The position numbers and the translations under genes were made by a program. This document shows positions 1 to 9,050 of a stretch of DNA of 23,480 nt, piece after piece (positions within the stretch are counted from its first letter, which is position 1; each line of letters opens with the position of its first letter). The stretch comes from an uncultured Eubacterium sp. Its GTDB lineage: Bacteria; Bacillota_A; Clostridia; Lachnospirales; Lachnospiraceae. The notes beneath the pieces were generated by a model, which was given only the letters and a program-made list of their open reading frames with translations, was not told the DNA's origin and made no database searches. The stretch lies in assembly GCA_948759685.1 (NCBI GenBank), contig CAQBGY010000021.1:1-23480 (forward strand), in the 5' to 3' direction.

Positions 1-130
1 TCTTTGCTGTAAAAAAATTTAAAATTTGTGTCCAGTTTTTGTTGACTAGTACACAAGAGATTTTAAAGAGATTATAGAAGTTAAAAATATAACAGATTAT
101 TATGAAAAATGTACTTTAATCAAAAAAAAT

Positions 131-946
131 ATGTTTATTATTAATTCTTTAATCCGTTGTAAGAAACCCATAGATAATAAAATTCTAATTTTTACTATGA
201 AAAAGGTTGGCACAATAAGTATTAGAGATGCATTAGAGAAAAGTCTTGGCACTACACAGCTTCATTTACATTCAATTAGTGATACTACAGGATTAGAAAG
301 AGGAATTAGAAATTGGATTAATTTAAACCAGACTACGATGTCTCCTTATTATAAGGAGACATCAGAATTTGTTAGAAATAATATCAAAAATAAAAAAGAA
401 TTAAAAGCAATAACTGTAGTAAGAGAACCTGTTTCAAGAAACCTGTCATTTATGTTTTTTGCGTTACCAGTTATGTTAGCTGCTAATGCTGGTATACTTA
501 ATACAAAGAGCCAGAAATATGCATATACAGAAATATTCGAGGATATATACTACAATACAATTGACCATGATTATTTTATGGATTGGTTTGATATAGAATT
601 AAAACCATCATTAGGGATAGATATATATGAGCATACATTTGATAAAGATAAAGGATACTCGGTAATTGAAAAGGATAATATCAAGCTGCTTTTAATTAAA
701 TTAGAAAAGTTAGAGAATTGTATTCCAGTTATAAAACAATTTGCAGAAGTAGACAAATTTGAATTAAAAAGAAAAAATTCTTCAGATGATTATTGGTATA
801 AACCAATATATGATAATTTTAAAAAGGAATTTATACCAAATGAGGAACATTTACAAAAATTATATGAAAGTAAATTTATGAAATATTTTTATACTGATAA
901 AGAAATCGAAGCCTTTTACAAAAGGTGGAGAAGAAATGAAAAATAA
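131..946 (+). CDS. Putative capsular polysaccharide synthesis protein (sulfotransferase-like), probably 5'-truncated
   Basis: The 271-residue product resembles the putative capsular polysaccharide synthesis family (NKWYS type). Seen: a P-loop-like KVGTIS motif at residues 25-30 and a VREPVSRN motif near 97-104. These resemble the 5' and 3' PAPS-binding motifs of sulfotransferases. A C-terminal block with YWYKPIYDNFK matches the family signature region. The paralogue at 2871-4007 is similar throughout but has about 120 extra N-terminal residues. The ATG at 131 has no Shine-Dalgarno sequence. Codons just upstream in the same frame (95-121) still encode DYYEKCTLI, matching DYYKKCDLI of the paralogue, but a TAG at 47-49 interrupts that frame. 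I therefore infer a gene that lost its original 5' end; the catalytic core is intact. Transfer of a sulfate-like group to a surface glycan is inferred, not shown. Confidence 0.65.
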   Translation: MFIINSLIRCKKPIDNKILIFTMKKVGTISIRDALEKSLGTTQLHLHSISDTTGLERGIRNWINLNQTTMSPYYKETSEFVRNNIKNKKELKAITVVREPVSRNLSFMFFALPVMLAANAGILNTKSQKYAYTEIFEDIYYNTIDHDYFMDWFDIELKPSLGIDIYEHTFDKDKGYSVIEKDNIKLLLIKLEKLENCIPVIKQFAEVDKFELKRKNSSDDYWYKPIYDNFKKEFIPNEEHLQKLYESKFMKYFYTDKEIEAFYKRWRRNEK

Positions 947-1021
947 ATAATATATAAAATAACTGATATAAATTAAATAAATATCTTGGGATTATATTAA
1001 CTTAATTAAGAAAGGGATTAT

Positions 1022-1756
1022 ATGAATATTGCTGTTATTTTTGCAGGTGGCACTGGAAGCCGGATGCATAGTAAAGAAAAACCTAAGCAATTTTTAGAAA
1101 TGAACAATAAACCAATTATAATACACACTGTTGAACATTTTGAAAACCATCCATTGATTGATGCAATTGTAGTTGTTTGTATTGAAAGCTGGATTAAATA
1201 TTTTGAAAATCTTATATATAAATACAGACTAGATAAAATAAAAGATGTTGTTCCTGGCGGCCAGACAGGACAGTTGTCAATATATAATGGATTATGTGCT
1301 GCTAATAAACTTGCAAGTAAACAAAAGGATGAAAATACAATTGTACTTATTCATGACGGGGTACGTCCATTAATTAATGAAAAGGTTATTACTGACAATA
1401 TTAATAGTGTTATTAAACATGGGTCAGCGATTACTACTGCTGTAGTAAATGAAACAGTTTTAGTAGTTAATGATGATACATCTTTTATTGATTATGTACC
1501 AAGCAGGAAAAACTCAAGAGTTGCCAGGGCACCACAAAGCTTTTATTTAAAGGATATTTTAAAAGTACATGAACAATGCCTTGCAAAAGGCAGCAATAAT
1601 TTTATAGATTCATGTACAATGATGCAGGAACATGGATATAATCTTTTTTTAATTGATGGGCCAAGTGAAAATACTAAAATTACAACACCTGAAGATTTTT
1701 ATATTATGCGTGCAATTTTAGAAGCAAAAGAAAATGCCCAAATTTATGGATTTTAG
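1022..1756 (+). CDS. IspD/TarI-family cytidylyltransferase (CDP-polyol or CDP-sugar synthesis)
   Basis: This 244-residue protein has the IspD/TarI nucleotidyltransferase fold. Seen: the N-terminal CTP-binding loop FAGGTGSRM (residues 7-15), PKQFLE (21-26), HDGVRP (111-116), APQSF (170-174) and ENTKITTPEDF (216-226). Family members join CTP to a phosphorylated polyol such as methylerythritol, ribitol or glycerol phosphate. The gene lies in a surface-polysaccharide block next to an SDR epimerase, so a TarI-like role making a CDP-activated polyol or sugar for cell-wall or capsule polymer is more likely than isoprenoid synthesis. The exact substrate cannot be told from sequence. AAAGGG precedes the ATG at a usual distance. 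The next gene starts 22 bases after the stop, so the two are probably co-transcribed. Confidence 0.8.
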   Translation: MNIAVIFAGGTGSRMHSKEKPKQFLEMNNKPIIIHTVEHFENHPLIDAIVVVCIESWIKYFENLIYKYRLDKIKDVVPGGQTGQLSIYNGLCAANKLASKQKDENTIVLIHDGVRPLINEKVITDNINSVIKHGSAITTAVVNETVLVVNDDTSFIDYVPSRKNSRVARAPQSFYLKDILKVHEQCLAKGSNNFIDSCTMMQEHGYNLFLIDGPSENTKITTPEDFYIMRAILEAKENAQIYGF

Positions 1757-1778
1757 TAATAAATCATGGAGGATTGGT

Positions 1779-2852
1779 ATGGAAAAGAATTTAGAAAGGC
1801 CAGATAATAGGTGTTTACAAGAAGATTTAGAAATACTTGCAAATAGTGACATTCCTTTTAAACAAATGGAGAATTCTTCAATATTAATAACAGGTGCTAC
1901 AGGATTGGTGGGAATGAACCTGGTGCTGGCGTTAATGTGCTGTAACCGTATAAATAATACAGGGATAAAAATTTATGCTTTAGTACGCGATGAAAAAAAA
2001 GCACAAGATATATATAAGGATTTATTAGATAGGAAAGACATAAATATTGTTATTGGAGATGTTACAAGAAAAATATGTATAGATGATAATATTGATTATA
2101 TTATACATTGTGCCAGTGTTACTAAATCAGAAATTATGGTTAAAAAACCTGTTATGACAATTAAAACATCTATAGAGGGGACAGATAATGTTTTAAGCTT
2201 TGCTGTAGAGAAGTCTGTTAAATCGTTTGTATATGTTTCTTCTATGGAAATGTATGGTTCATTCAAAATACCATCATTTAATGTAACAGAATTACAGATA
2301 GGTAACATTAATCCTTTAGATGTAAGAAGTAATTATCCTGAAAGCAAACGGATGTGTGAAAATATGTGTATTGCATATTTATCTGAATATGGAGTTCCAG
2401 TTAAAATTGCAAGGATGGCACAAACTTTTGGAGCAGGTATTTTACCTGGAGAAAACAGGGTATTTGCACAATTTGCCAGAAGTGTTATTGAAAACAAGGA
2501 TATTATATTACACACACATGGAAAATCCGAAGGAAATTATTGTTATACAAGGGATGCAGTTTCTGCACTTTTATTTATCTTATTAAAAGGTATTAATGGT
2601 GAAGCATATAATGTTTCTAATGAGAAAACACATATAACCATTGCTGGTATGGCATCATTGGTAGCTTCAGATATTGCAAATAACAGTATAAAAGTAATAT
2701 TTGATATTCCAGAAGAAAATATTTATGGATATGCTGCTGAAACCAAGATGAAGCTTAATTCAGATAAATTAAAAGAACTTGGATGGAATCCAGAAGTTGG
2801 ATTAAAGGAGGCATATACCAGATTAATTGAAAGCATGAAAAATTGTAAATAA
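1779..2852 (+). CDS. NAD(P)-dependent extended-SDR sugar epimerase/dehydratase
   Basis: The 357-residue protein is an extended short-chain dehydrogenase. Seen: the Rossmann motif GATGLVG at residues 39-45, the HCASVTKSE segment near 110-118, the catalytic Ser in YVSSMEMYG (152-160) and the Tyr-x-x-x-Lys pair in YPESK (Tyr186, Lys190). Such enzymes epimerise, dehydrate or decarboxylate nucleotide sugars. With the cytidylyltransferase just upstream, the substrate may be a CDP-linked sugar (inference). I chose the ATG at 1779 because GGAGG at 1768-1772 sits six bases before it. An in-frame ATG at 1734 inside the previous gene has no ribosome site. The next gene begins 18 bases after the stop. 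Confidence 0.82.
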   Translation: MEKNLERPDNRCLQEDLEILANSDIPFKQMENSSILITGATGLVGMNLVLALMCCNRINNTGIKIYALVRDEKKAQDIYKDLLDRKDINIVIGDVTRKICIDDNIDYIIHCASVTKSEIMVKKPVMTIKTSIEGTDNVLSFAVEKSVKSFVYVSSMEMYGSFKIPSFNVTELQIGNINPLDVRSNYPESKRMCENMCIAYLSEYGVPVKIARMAQTFGAGILPGENRVFAQFARSVIENKDIILHTHGKSEGNYCYTRDAVSALLFILLKGINGEAYNVSNEKTHITIAGMASLVASDIANNSIKVIFDIPEENIYGYAAETKMKLNSDKLKELGWNPEVGLKEAYTRLIESMKNCK

Positions 2853-2870
2853 AAATACGAGGAGGCAGAA

Positions 2871-4007
2871 ATGGAAAAATTAAATATTTTATGTGGTGCA
2901 AGTTTGTTTTCTAAGGTGGTAATCCGAAAATCAAAACTAAAATTTCAATTTATATGTGATGAAGATTTATCTAAATCAGGGAGTTTTTTTGAAGGTATTG
3001 AAATTATCAACTATAGTAAAATTGAAGAATTATTAAAACATAATGAAGTTAATATATTTCTTGCAAACAGATATGTGTCAGGTACAGTCAAAAAAATAGA
3101 ACGATATTTTCAAAATGATAATTTTGGATTATTTGGATTTACTTCTGATGATTTAAGCAGCTATACAAAAATAATAGATATTTTTGATTATTATAAGAAA
3201 TGTGATTTGATTAAAAATACTATTTTTAGTGTAGGGCAGTCTATACGTTTACCTAATTCAATTAATGAAAAAATACTTATTTTAACAATGAGAAAAGTTG
3301 GTACAATGTCAATAAGAGATGGTCTGGACAAGAGTTTAGAAGAACCACAGATGTATATACATTCTTTTAATTGTAACCCAACAGGGTTGGAAAAAGAAAT
3401 TATGACGCCCTATTTACAAGAAACTATAATGAGTATTAAAGATAGAATTAAAAGTGGTAAAGAATTAAGAGTAATTACATCAGTAAGAGAGCCTGTTGCC
3501 AGAAATGTATCATTTATGTTTTATTTTTTACCAAGACTATTAGGTGAGTATGCATATGTTCCGAATACTTTGAAATCAAAAAATGCATATACTGAAATAT
3601 TTGAGGATATGTATTATAAATTTATTAACCATGATTATGTTTTAAATTGGTTTGATGATGAGGTATATAAATATCTGGGTATAAATATTTATGAATATCC
3701 ATTTGATAAAGAAAAAGGATATTTAATAATAGAGAAGGGTAATATAAAACTTCTTATTCTTAAACTTGAAAAATTAAATGAATGTGTCCAGGTAATCAGG
3801 CAGTTTACTGGTGCAGGTAATTTTGAATTAGCAAAAGAAAATTCTTCAAATGATTATTGGTATAAACCAATTTATGATAATTTTAAGAAGGATTTTATAC
3901 CTAACAGAGAATACTTAAATAAGTTGTATAAAAGTAAATTTATGCAGTATTTTTATTCTGATAGTGAAATAGAAGCTTTTTATAAGAAATGGTTAAGAAT
4001 ATTATAA
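2871..4007 (+). CDS. Two-domain putative capsular polysaccharide synthesis protein (sulfotransferase-like)
   Basis: This 378-residue protein is the full-length paralogue of the gene at 131-946. Residues 1 to about 120 form an alpha/beta domain (NILCGASLFSK, then FICDEDLSKSG and FFEGIEII) resembling the Rossmann-like N-terminal domains found in polysaccharide enzymes. Residues from about 133 carry the core: KVGTMS at 142-147, VREPVARN at 205-212, and YWYKPIYDNFK near the C terminus. The first two resemble PAPS-binding motifs of sulfotransferases; the last matches the NKWYS signature region. No signal peptide or membrane segment is visible, so it should act in the cytoplasm on a nucleotide sugar or lipid-linked glycan. 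GAGGAGG precedes the ATG. It ends the polysaccharide block and is followed by a terminator. Confidence 0.7.
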   Translation: MEKLNILCGASLFSKVVIRKSKLKFQFICDEDLSKSGSFFEGIEIINYSKIEELLKHNEVNIFLANRYVSGTVKKIERYFQNDNFGLFGFTSDDLSSYTKIIDIFDYYKKCDLIKNTIFSVGQSIRLPNSINEKILILTMRKVGTMSIRDGLDKSLEEPQMYIHSFNCNPTGLEKEIMTPYLQETIMSIKDRIKSGKELRVITSVREPVARNVSFMFYFLPRLLGEYAYVPNTLKSKNAYTEIFEDMYYKFINHDYVLNWFDDEVYKYLGINIYEYPFDKEKGYLIIEKGNIKLLILKLEKLNECVQVIRQFTGAGNFELAKENSSNDYWYKPIYDNFKKDFIPNREYLNKLYKSKFMQYFYSDSEIEAFYKKWLRIL

Positions 4008-4073
4008 ATAATGAAGTTGTTATTATTAATATAATTTCTAATACATAAAAGGTATTTGTATATAACTGGCAAT

Positions 4074-4113
4074 AATTACCGGTGGACTATATTGTGTGTT
4101 CACCGGTAATTTT
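4074..4113 (+). terminator. Hairpin terminator after the polysaccharide block
   Basis: An 11-bp perfect stem (AATTACCGGTG at 4074-4084 with CACCGGTAATT at 4101-4111) is followed by a short T run. The T tract is weak (three to four T), so it may be leaky. It lies 67 bases after the last polysaccharide gene. Confidence 0.65.
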
Positions 4114-4359
4114 AATATATAGTATAATATTATTTATGATAAAATTTCTTCCCTGTTTTTCCATTTCTACAACTTGACAGCGCAATAATTTCTGTATACA
4201 CTATAAAATAGTGTTTTTCAAAAAAACTGTTCTAATAAAATCCTGCCTGCCAGTAATGCAGGAAGTAGTGTATTACAATTTATATAATACTGGCATGCGG
4301 ACTGAAATATATAAAAAGCAAACTAACAAACCAGTATACACAGAAAGGAAGCATAAGTT
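4114..4359 (+). promoter_or_regulatory. leuB promoter and structured leader
   Basis: No gene is seen between 4008 and 4359. TTGACA at 4174-4179, a 17-base spacer and TACACT at 4197-4202 form a plausible sigma-A promoter. The transcript leader then holds CCTGC (4242-4246) pairing with GCAGG (4258-4262). GCCAGTA (4249-4255) can pair with TACTGGC (4288-4294), and CCAGTAT (4331-4337) can pair with ATACTGG (4287-4293), so the middle segment has two possible partners, the second next to the ribosome site AAAGGAA at 4344-4350. No T-box signature (AGGGTGG...ACCGCG) is present. Regulatory function is inferred. Confidence 0.5.
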
Positions 4360-5445
4360 ATGAATTATAAAGTTGCAGTTATTCCAGGTGATGGCATTGG
4401 ACCAGAAATTATAGCAGAAGCAAGAAAAGTCTTAGACAAGACTGGTGAGAAGTATGGCCATACTTTTGAATACCAGGAGCTTTTAATGGGCGGATGTTCA
4501 ATAGATGCATATGGTGAGCCGCTTACTGATGAGACATTGGAGAAGGCAAAAGCGTCAGACTCTGTACTGCTTGGTGCTGTTGGCGGTGATGTAGGAAAAT
4601 CAGGCTGGTATGAGCTGCCTCCTGATAAAAGGCCAGAGGCAGGGCTGCTTAAAATCCGTAAGGGGCTTGGGCTTTATGCAAATATACGGCCTGCTGTCCT
4701 TTTTGATGAATTAAGCGGGGCATGTCCGCTTAAGGAAGATATTACTAATGGTGGTTTTGATTTTGTAGTTATGAGGGAACTTACAGGCGGTCTTTATTTT
4801 GGAGAGCGCAAGACAATAGAAGAGAATGGTGTCCTGAAAGCAATAGATACGCTTACATATGACGAGAACGAAATCAGGCGTATTGCAAGATGGGGCTTTG
4901 ATGTTGCTATGAAGCGCAATAAGAGGGTATGTAGTGTTGACAAGGCAAATGTACTTGATTCTTCAAGGCTGTGGCGCAAAGTTGTAAAAGAGGTATCAGC
5001 AGAGTATCCTGAAGTAGAGCTGACAGACATGCTTGTAGATAACTGTGCAATGCAGATTGTGCGTGACCCTAAACAGTTTGATGTTATTCTTACAGAAAAT
5101 ATGTTTGGTGATATACTTTCAGATGAGGCAAGCATGGTTACAGGCTCTATCGGCATGTTATCATCAGCAAGCCTTGGTTCTACAAAGCTTGGGCTGTATG
5201 AGCCAAGCCACGGTTCTGCGCCTGATATTGCAGGGCAGGATAAAGCAAACCCGCTTGCAACAATACTTTCTGCTGCAATGATGTTACGTTATTCATTTGA
5301 CCTTGTAAAAGAGGCTGATGCAATAGAGGATGCTGTAAAACAGGTACTTAAAGAGGGTTACAGGACAGTGGATATAATGGATAATGGAAAAACACTTGTA
5401 GGTACAAAGCAGATGGGAGACCTTGTTACAGCACATATTAAATAA
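4360..5445 (+). CDS. leuB: 3-isopropylmalate dehydrogenase
   Basis: LeuB oxidatively decarboxylates 3-isopropylmalate to 2-ketoisocaproate with NAD+, the third step of leucine synthesis, in the cytoplasm. The 361-residue length is normal. Seen: the N-terminal GDGIGPEI, the LeuB signature [30 protein letters not shown], the metal-binding run [12 protein letters not shown] and the NAD-binding loop [18 protein letters not shown]. These features favour LeuB over isocitrate or tartrate dehydrogenase. AAAGGAA precedes the ATG. It has its own promoter and leader. leuA and leuCD are not beside it, so they must lie elsewhere. ilvD follows after 138 bases with its own promoter-like element, so transcription may be joint or separate. 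Confidence 0.96.
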   Translation: MNYKVAVIPGDGIGPEIIAEARKVLDKTGEKYGHTFEYQELLMGGCSIDAYGEPLTDETLEKAKASDSVLLGAVGGDVGKSGWYELPPDKRPEAGLLKIRKGLGLYANIRPAVLFDELSGACPLKEDITNGGFDFVVMRELTGGLYFGERKTIEENGVLKAIDTLTYDENEIRRIARWGFDVAMKRNKRVCSVDKANVLDSSRLWRKVVKEVSAEYPEVELTDMLVDNCAMQIVRDPKQFDVILTENMFGDILSDEASMVTGSIGMLSSASLGSTKLGLYEPSHGSAPDIAGQDKANPLATILSAAMMLRYSFDLVKEADAIEDAVKQVLKEGYRTVDIMDNGKTLVGTKQMGDLVTAHIK

Positions 5446-5515
5446 TGCTGCCAGTTTATTTCCGTTGCTGGTTGTATTATGCATATTACAGCTTATATTA
5501 CTTGTAATGGTTATA

Positions 5516-5547
5516 TTGTAGTGTATATTACTTATTTGTGTTATAAT
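5516..5547 (+). promoter_or_regulatory. Extended -10 promoter upstream of ilvD
   Basis: TG-T-TATAAT at 5539-5547 is an extended -10 element. A recognisable -35 (TTGTAG at 5516-5521) is 20 bases upstream, longer than ideal, which is tolerable for extended -10 promoters. The start codon of ilvD lies 36 bases downstream. The segment before it contains two copies of TATATTACTT of unknown meaning. Confidence 0.5.
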
Positions 5548-5583
5548 GAGGGTATATAAAAATAAGAAAGATGGTGTCTAAAA

Positions 5584-7248
5584 ATGAAAAGTGATGTAGT
5601 TAAAAAAGGAATGCAGACAGCGCCAAACAGGTCTTTGTTTAATGCTCTTGGCATTACAGAGGAAGAGCTTGAAAGACCGCTTGTAGGCATTGTCAGTTCA
5701 TATAATGAGATTGTGCCAGGGCACATGAATATTGATAAAATTGTTGAAGCAGTTAAGACAGGTGTTTCAATGGCAGGAGGAACGCCAATAGTATTTCCTG
5801 CAATTGCAGTATGTGATGGTATTGCAATGGGCCATATTGGCATGAAGTATTCACTTGTTACAAGGGATTTAATAGCAGACTCAACAGAATGTATGGCACT
5901 TGCACACCAGTTTGATGCACTTGTTATGGTGCCAAACTGTGATAAGAATGTGCCAGGGCTTTTAATGGCGGCTGCCAGGGTTAATGTGCCAACAATATTT
6001 GTAAGTGGCGGCCCGATGCTTGCAGGCCATGTAAACGGGCAGAAAACAAGCCTTTCATCTATGTTTGAAGCAGTTGGTGCACATGCGGCAGGTAAGATAT
6101 CTGATGAAGAAGTGGATAACTATGTATGTAATGCGTGCCCTACATGTGGTTCATGCTCTGGAATGTATACAGCTAACAGTATGAACTGCCTTACTGAGGC
6201 AATAGGAATGGGGCTTAAAGGCAACGGGACAGTGCCTGCTGTATATTCTGAGAGGATAAGGCTTGCAAAACACGCTGGCATGAAGGTTATGGAACTTTAT
6301 GAGAAAAACATCTGTCCAAGGGATATAATGACAGAAAAAGCTTTTATGAATGCTTTAACAGTTGATATGGCACTTGGATGTTCTACAAATACAATGCTCC
6401 ATCTGCCAGCAATTGCACATGAGGCAGGTGTAGAGATTAACCTTGACATAGCTAACCAGATTAGTGCAAAGACACCTAACCTCTGCCACCTTGCACCAGC
6501 AGGACACCACTATATGGAAGAATTAAACGAAGCAGGCGGCATTTATGCAGTTATGAATGAGTTAAATAAAAAGGGATTGCTTTATACAGACTTAATAACA
6601 GCAACAGGAAAGACAGTTGGTGAAAATATTGAGGGATGTATTAATAAAAATAAAGAGATTATACGCCCGGTTGAAGAACCTTACAGTGAGACAGGCGGTA
6701 TTGCCGTACTGCGTGGCAATATAGCACCTGACAGCTGTGTTGTAAAGCGTTCAGCAGTTGTTCCTGAAATGATGGTGCATGAAGGCCCTGCAAGGGTATT
6801 TGATTGTGAAGAGGACGCTATTGCGGCAATTAAAGGAGGAAAGATTGTTGCTGGTGATGTTGTAGTTATACGTTATGAAGGGCCAAAAGGCGGTCCTGGC
6901 ATGAGGGAAATGTTAAACCCTACATCAGCAATCGCAGGCATGGGTCTTGGCTCAAGTGTTGCACTGATTACAGACGGACGTTTCTCAGGTGCATCAAGAG
7001 GTGCATCAATAGGCCATGTTTCACCAGAGGCAGCAACAGGCGGGCCAATAGCCCTTATAGAAGAGGGTGATATTATTGCAATAGATATTCCTGCAAATAC
7101 AATTAATGTAAAAGTATCTGATAGTGAACTTGCAAAACGTAAAGAAGCATGGACACCAAGAGAACCAAAAGTCCAGACAGGTTATCTTGCAAGATATGCA
7201 TCAATGGTAACATCAGCAGATAAAGGGGCAGTCCTGGAAATTAAATAA
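5584..7248 (+). CDS. ilvD: Dihydroxy-acid dehydratase
   Basis: IlvD dehydrates 2,3-dihydroxy-isovalerate and -methylvalerate to the 2-keto acids, a shared step of valine and isoleucine synthesis, using an iron-sulfur cluster and Mg2+. The 554-residue length is standard. Seen: [11 protein letters not shown] near 41-51, CDGIAMGH (Cys77), NCDKNVPG (Cys119), [15 protein letters not shown] (Cys185, Cys188, Cys191), [17 protein letters not shown] and the active-site GRFSGASRG near the C terminus. Cys119 and Cys191 are the expected cluster ligands; Cys77 may be a third. The ribosome site is weak (AAGAAAGATGG), but the N terminus matches the family. It sits between leuB and ilvB, consistent with a branched-chain operon. 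No terminator is seen between ilvD and ilvB. Confidence 0.96.
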   Translation: MKSDVVKKGMQTAPNRSLFNALGITEEELERPLVGIVSSYNEIVPGHMNIDKIVEAVKTGVSMAGGTPIVFPAIAVCDGIAMGHIGMKYSLVTRDLIADSTECMALAHQFDALVMVPNCDKNVPGLLMAAARVNVPTIFVSGGPMLAGHVNGQKTSLSSMFEAVGAHAAGKISDEEVDNYVCNACPTCGSCSGMYTANSMNCLTEAIGMGLKGNGTVPAVYSERIRLAKHAGMKVMELYEKNICPRDIMTEKAFMNALTVDMALGCSTNTMLHLPAIAHEAGVEINLDIANQISAKTPNLCHLAPAGHHYMEELNEAGGIYAVMNELNKKGLLYTDLITATGKTVGENIEGCINKNKEIIRPVEEPYSETGGIAVLRGNIAPDSCVVKRSAVVPEMMVHEGPARVFDCEEDAIAAIKGGKIVAGDVVVIRYEGPKGGPGMREMLNPTSAIAGMGLGSSVALITDGRFSGASRGASIGHVSPEAATGGPIALIEEGDIIAIDIPANTINVKVSDSELAKRKEAWTPREPKVQTGYLARYASMVTSADKGAVLEIK

Positions 7249-7339
7249 TATTAATTTATAAAAATTTATAATATATAATACAAATATTTTTAAAAACTTT
7301 TTATACAAAATTCCTATTAAGAAAGGATTGGTTACTAAA

Positions 7340-9025
7340 ATGCAAATGACAGGTTCCCAGATTGTTATTGAATGTTTAAAGGAACAAGGAGTTGACACTA
7401 TTTTTGGCTATCCTGGAGGGGCAATTTTAAATATTTATGATGAGTTATACCGCCACCAGGATGAAATAAGGCATGTGCTTGTTTCCCATGAACAGGGTGC
7501 TGCACATGCTGCTGACGGCTATGCACGTGCAACTGGAAAAGTTGGTGTGTGTATGGCAACAAGCGGCCCGGGTGCAACTAACCTTGTAACAGGCATTGCA
7601 ACAGCATATATGGATTCAGTGCCAGTTGTGGCAATTACATGTAATGTAGGGCTTCCACTGCTTGGCAAGGATTCATTCCAGGAAATAGATATTGCAGGAA
7701 TAACAATGCCAATTACTAAATACAGCTTTATTGTGAAGGACGTAAAAGAACTTGCACCAGTTATCAGGCGTGCATTTAAAATAGCACGTTCAGGAAGGCC
7801 AGGGCCTGTCCTTGTAGATATTGTTAAAAATGCTACAAGCGATGAAACAGAATATACAAGGGAAGTTCCAGAACTGGTACAGAGAAAGACAGATAAAATA
7901 GATGAAAAGGCAGTAGAAGAAGCTGTGAAAATACTGCGTGCAGCAAAGAAACCAGTAATATTTGCTGGTGGCGGCGCTGTTATAGCAGGTGCTTCCAAAG
8001 AACTTGAAGAGTTTGCAAAGCGTGTTGACGCACCTGTTACAGATACCCTTATGGGCAAGGGTGCATTTCCTGGCAATGATAATTATTATATCGGGATGCT
8101 CGGGATGCATGGCACAAAGACAGCAAACTTAAGTGTATCAGAGTGTGACGTGCTTATAGTCCTTGGCTCACGTTTTTCAGACAGGGTTACAGGCAATACA
8201 GCAACATTTGCTAAAAATGCAAAGATAATCCAGGTAGATGTGGATGAAGCAGAGGTTAATAAAAATATTTCTGTTGACTTAAATATAACAGGTGATGTAA
8301 AATCAGTACTTGAAATATTTAATTCAAGGCTTGAACAGCTCTACCATAAAGAGTGGATTGACAAGGTAATGGCACGTAAAGATGCACTTCCTCTTACATA
8401 CAATAAAGAGGTACTTACAGGCCCTTATATTATTGAACAGCTCTATGAAGTTACACAGGGTGATGCAATTATTTCAACAGAAGTAGGGCAGCACCAGATG
8501 TGGGCAGCACAATATTATAAATATATAAAGCCACGCACATTAATTTCATCGGGCGGGCTTGGCACAATGGGATATGGCCTTGGTGCAGCAATAGGCGCAA
8601 AGGCAGCATTTCCAGATAAAACTGTTGTAAATATAGCAGGTGACGGCTGTTTCCGCATGAATATGAATGAAATAATTACAGCTTCAAGAAGCGGGCTGCC
8701 AGTTATTGAAATTGTGTTTAATAACCATGTGCTTGGGATGGTGCGCCAGTGGCAGACACTGTTCTATGGAAAGAGGTATTCACATACATTATTAAATGAC
8801 AGCCTTGATTATGTAAAGCTCGCAGAAGCAATGGGGGCAAAAGCATTCAGGGTTGAAACTAAAGAAGAAGTTTTGCCAGTGCTTAAGGAAGCATTAGCAA
8901 GTGATGTGCCTGTTGTTATTGAATGTATAATACAGAGTGACGACAAGGTATTTCCAATGGTAGCACCAGGCAAAAACATTGATGAGGCATTTGATGAAAA
9001 TGACCTTAAAAAAGGAAGGAATTAA
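7340..9025 (+). CDS. ilvB: Acetolactate synthase, large (catalytic) subunit
   Basis: The 561-residue enzyme condenses pyruvate with pyruvate or 2-ketobutyrate, using thiamine diphosphate, FAD and Mg2+. Seen: FGYPGGAIL near 22-30, the catalytic Glu51 in SHEQGAAHAADGYAR, SGPGATNLVTG, and the ThDP-Mg motif starting GDGCFRMNMNE and ending in FNNHVLGMVRQWQ. I start at the ATG at 7340, although the GAAAGGA site (7321-7327) is somewhat far from it. An in-frame TTG at 7328 would sit on top of that site. The regulatory small subunit (ilvN or ilvH) is not adjacent: serC follows instead, 25 bases after the stop. This links branched-chain and serine synthesis in one probable transcript. Confidence 0.95.
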   Translation: MQMTGSQIVIECLKEQGVDTIFGYPGGAILNIYDELYRHQDEIRHVLVSHEQGAAHAADGYARATGKVGVCMATSGPGATNLVTGIATAYMDSVPVVAITCNVGLPLLGKDSFQEIDIAGITMPITKYSFIVKDVKELAPVIRRAFKIARSGRPGPVLVDIVKNATSDETEYTREVPELVQRKTDKIDEKAVEEAVKILRAAKKPVIFAGGGAVIAGASKELEEFAKRVDAPVTDTLMGKGAFPGNDNYYIGMLGMHGTKTANLSVSECDVLIVLGSRFSDRVTGNTATFAKNAKIIQVDVDEAEVNKNISVDLNITGDVKSVLEIFNSRLEQLYHKEWIDKVMARKDALPLTYNKEVLTGPYIIEQLYEVTQGDAIISTEVGQHQMWAAQYYKYIKPRTLISSGGLGTMGYGLGAAIGAKAAFPDKTVVNIAGDGCFRMNMNEIITASRSGLPVIEIVFNNHVLGMVRQWQTLFYGKRYSHTLLNDSLDYVKLAEAMGAKAFRVETKEEVLPVLKEALASDVPVVIECIIQSDDKVFPMVAPGKNIDEAFDENDLKKGRN

Positions 9026-9050
9026 TATATACAAAAGGAGGCACATTAAA

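Noticed and set aside
4203..4359. T-box riboswitch in the leuB leader
   Set aside because: No conserved AGGGTGG...ACCGCG element and no terminator directly before the start codon.
7328..7339. TTG start for ilvB at 7328
   Set aside because: The codon abuts the ribosome site itself; the ATG at 7340 fits the family N terminus.
7249..7339. Promoter or terminator between ilvD and ilvB
   Set aside because: The segment is simply AT-rich, with many TATA-like strings and no paired -35/-10 or stable stem.
8979..9050. Longer serC from an ATG at 8979
   Set aside because: The extension overlaps ilvB and does not match SerC; AGGAGG and the conserved N terminus point to the GTG at 9051.
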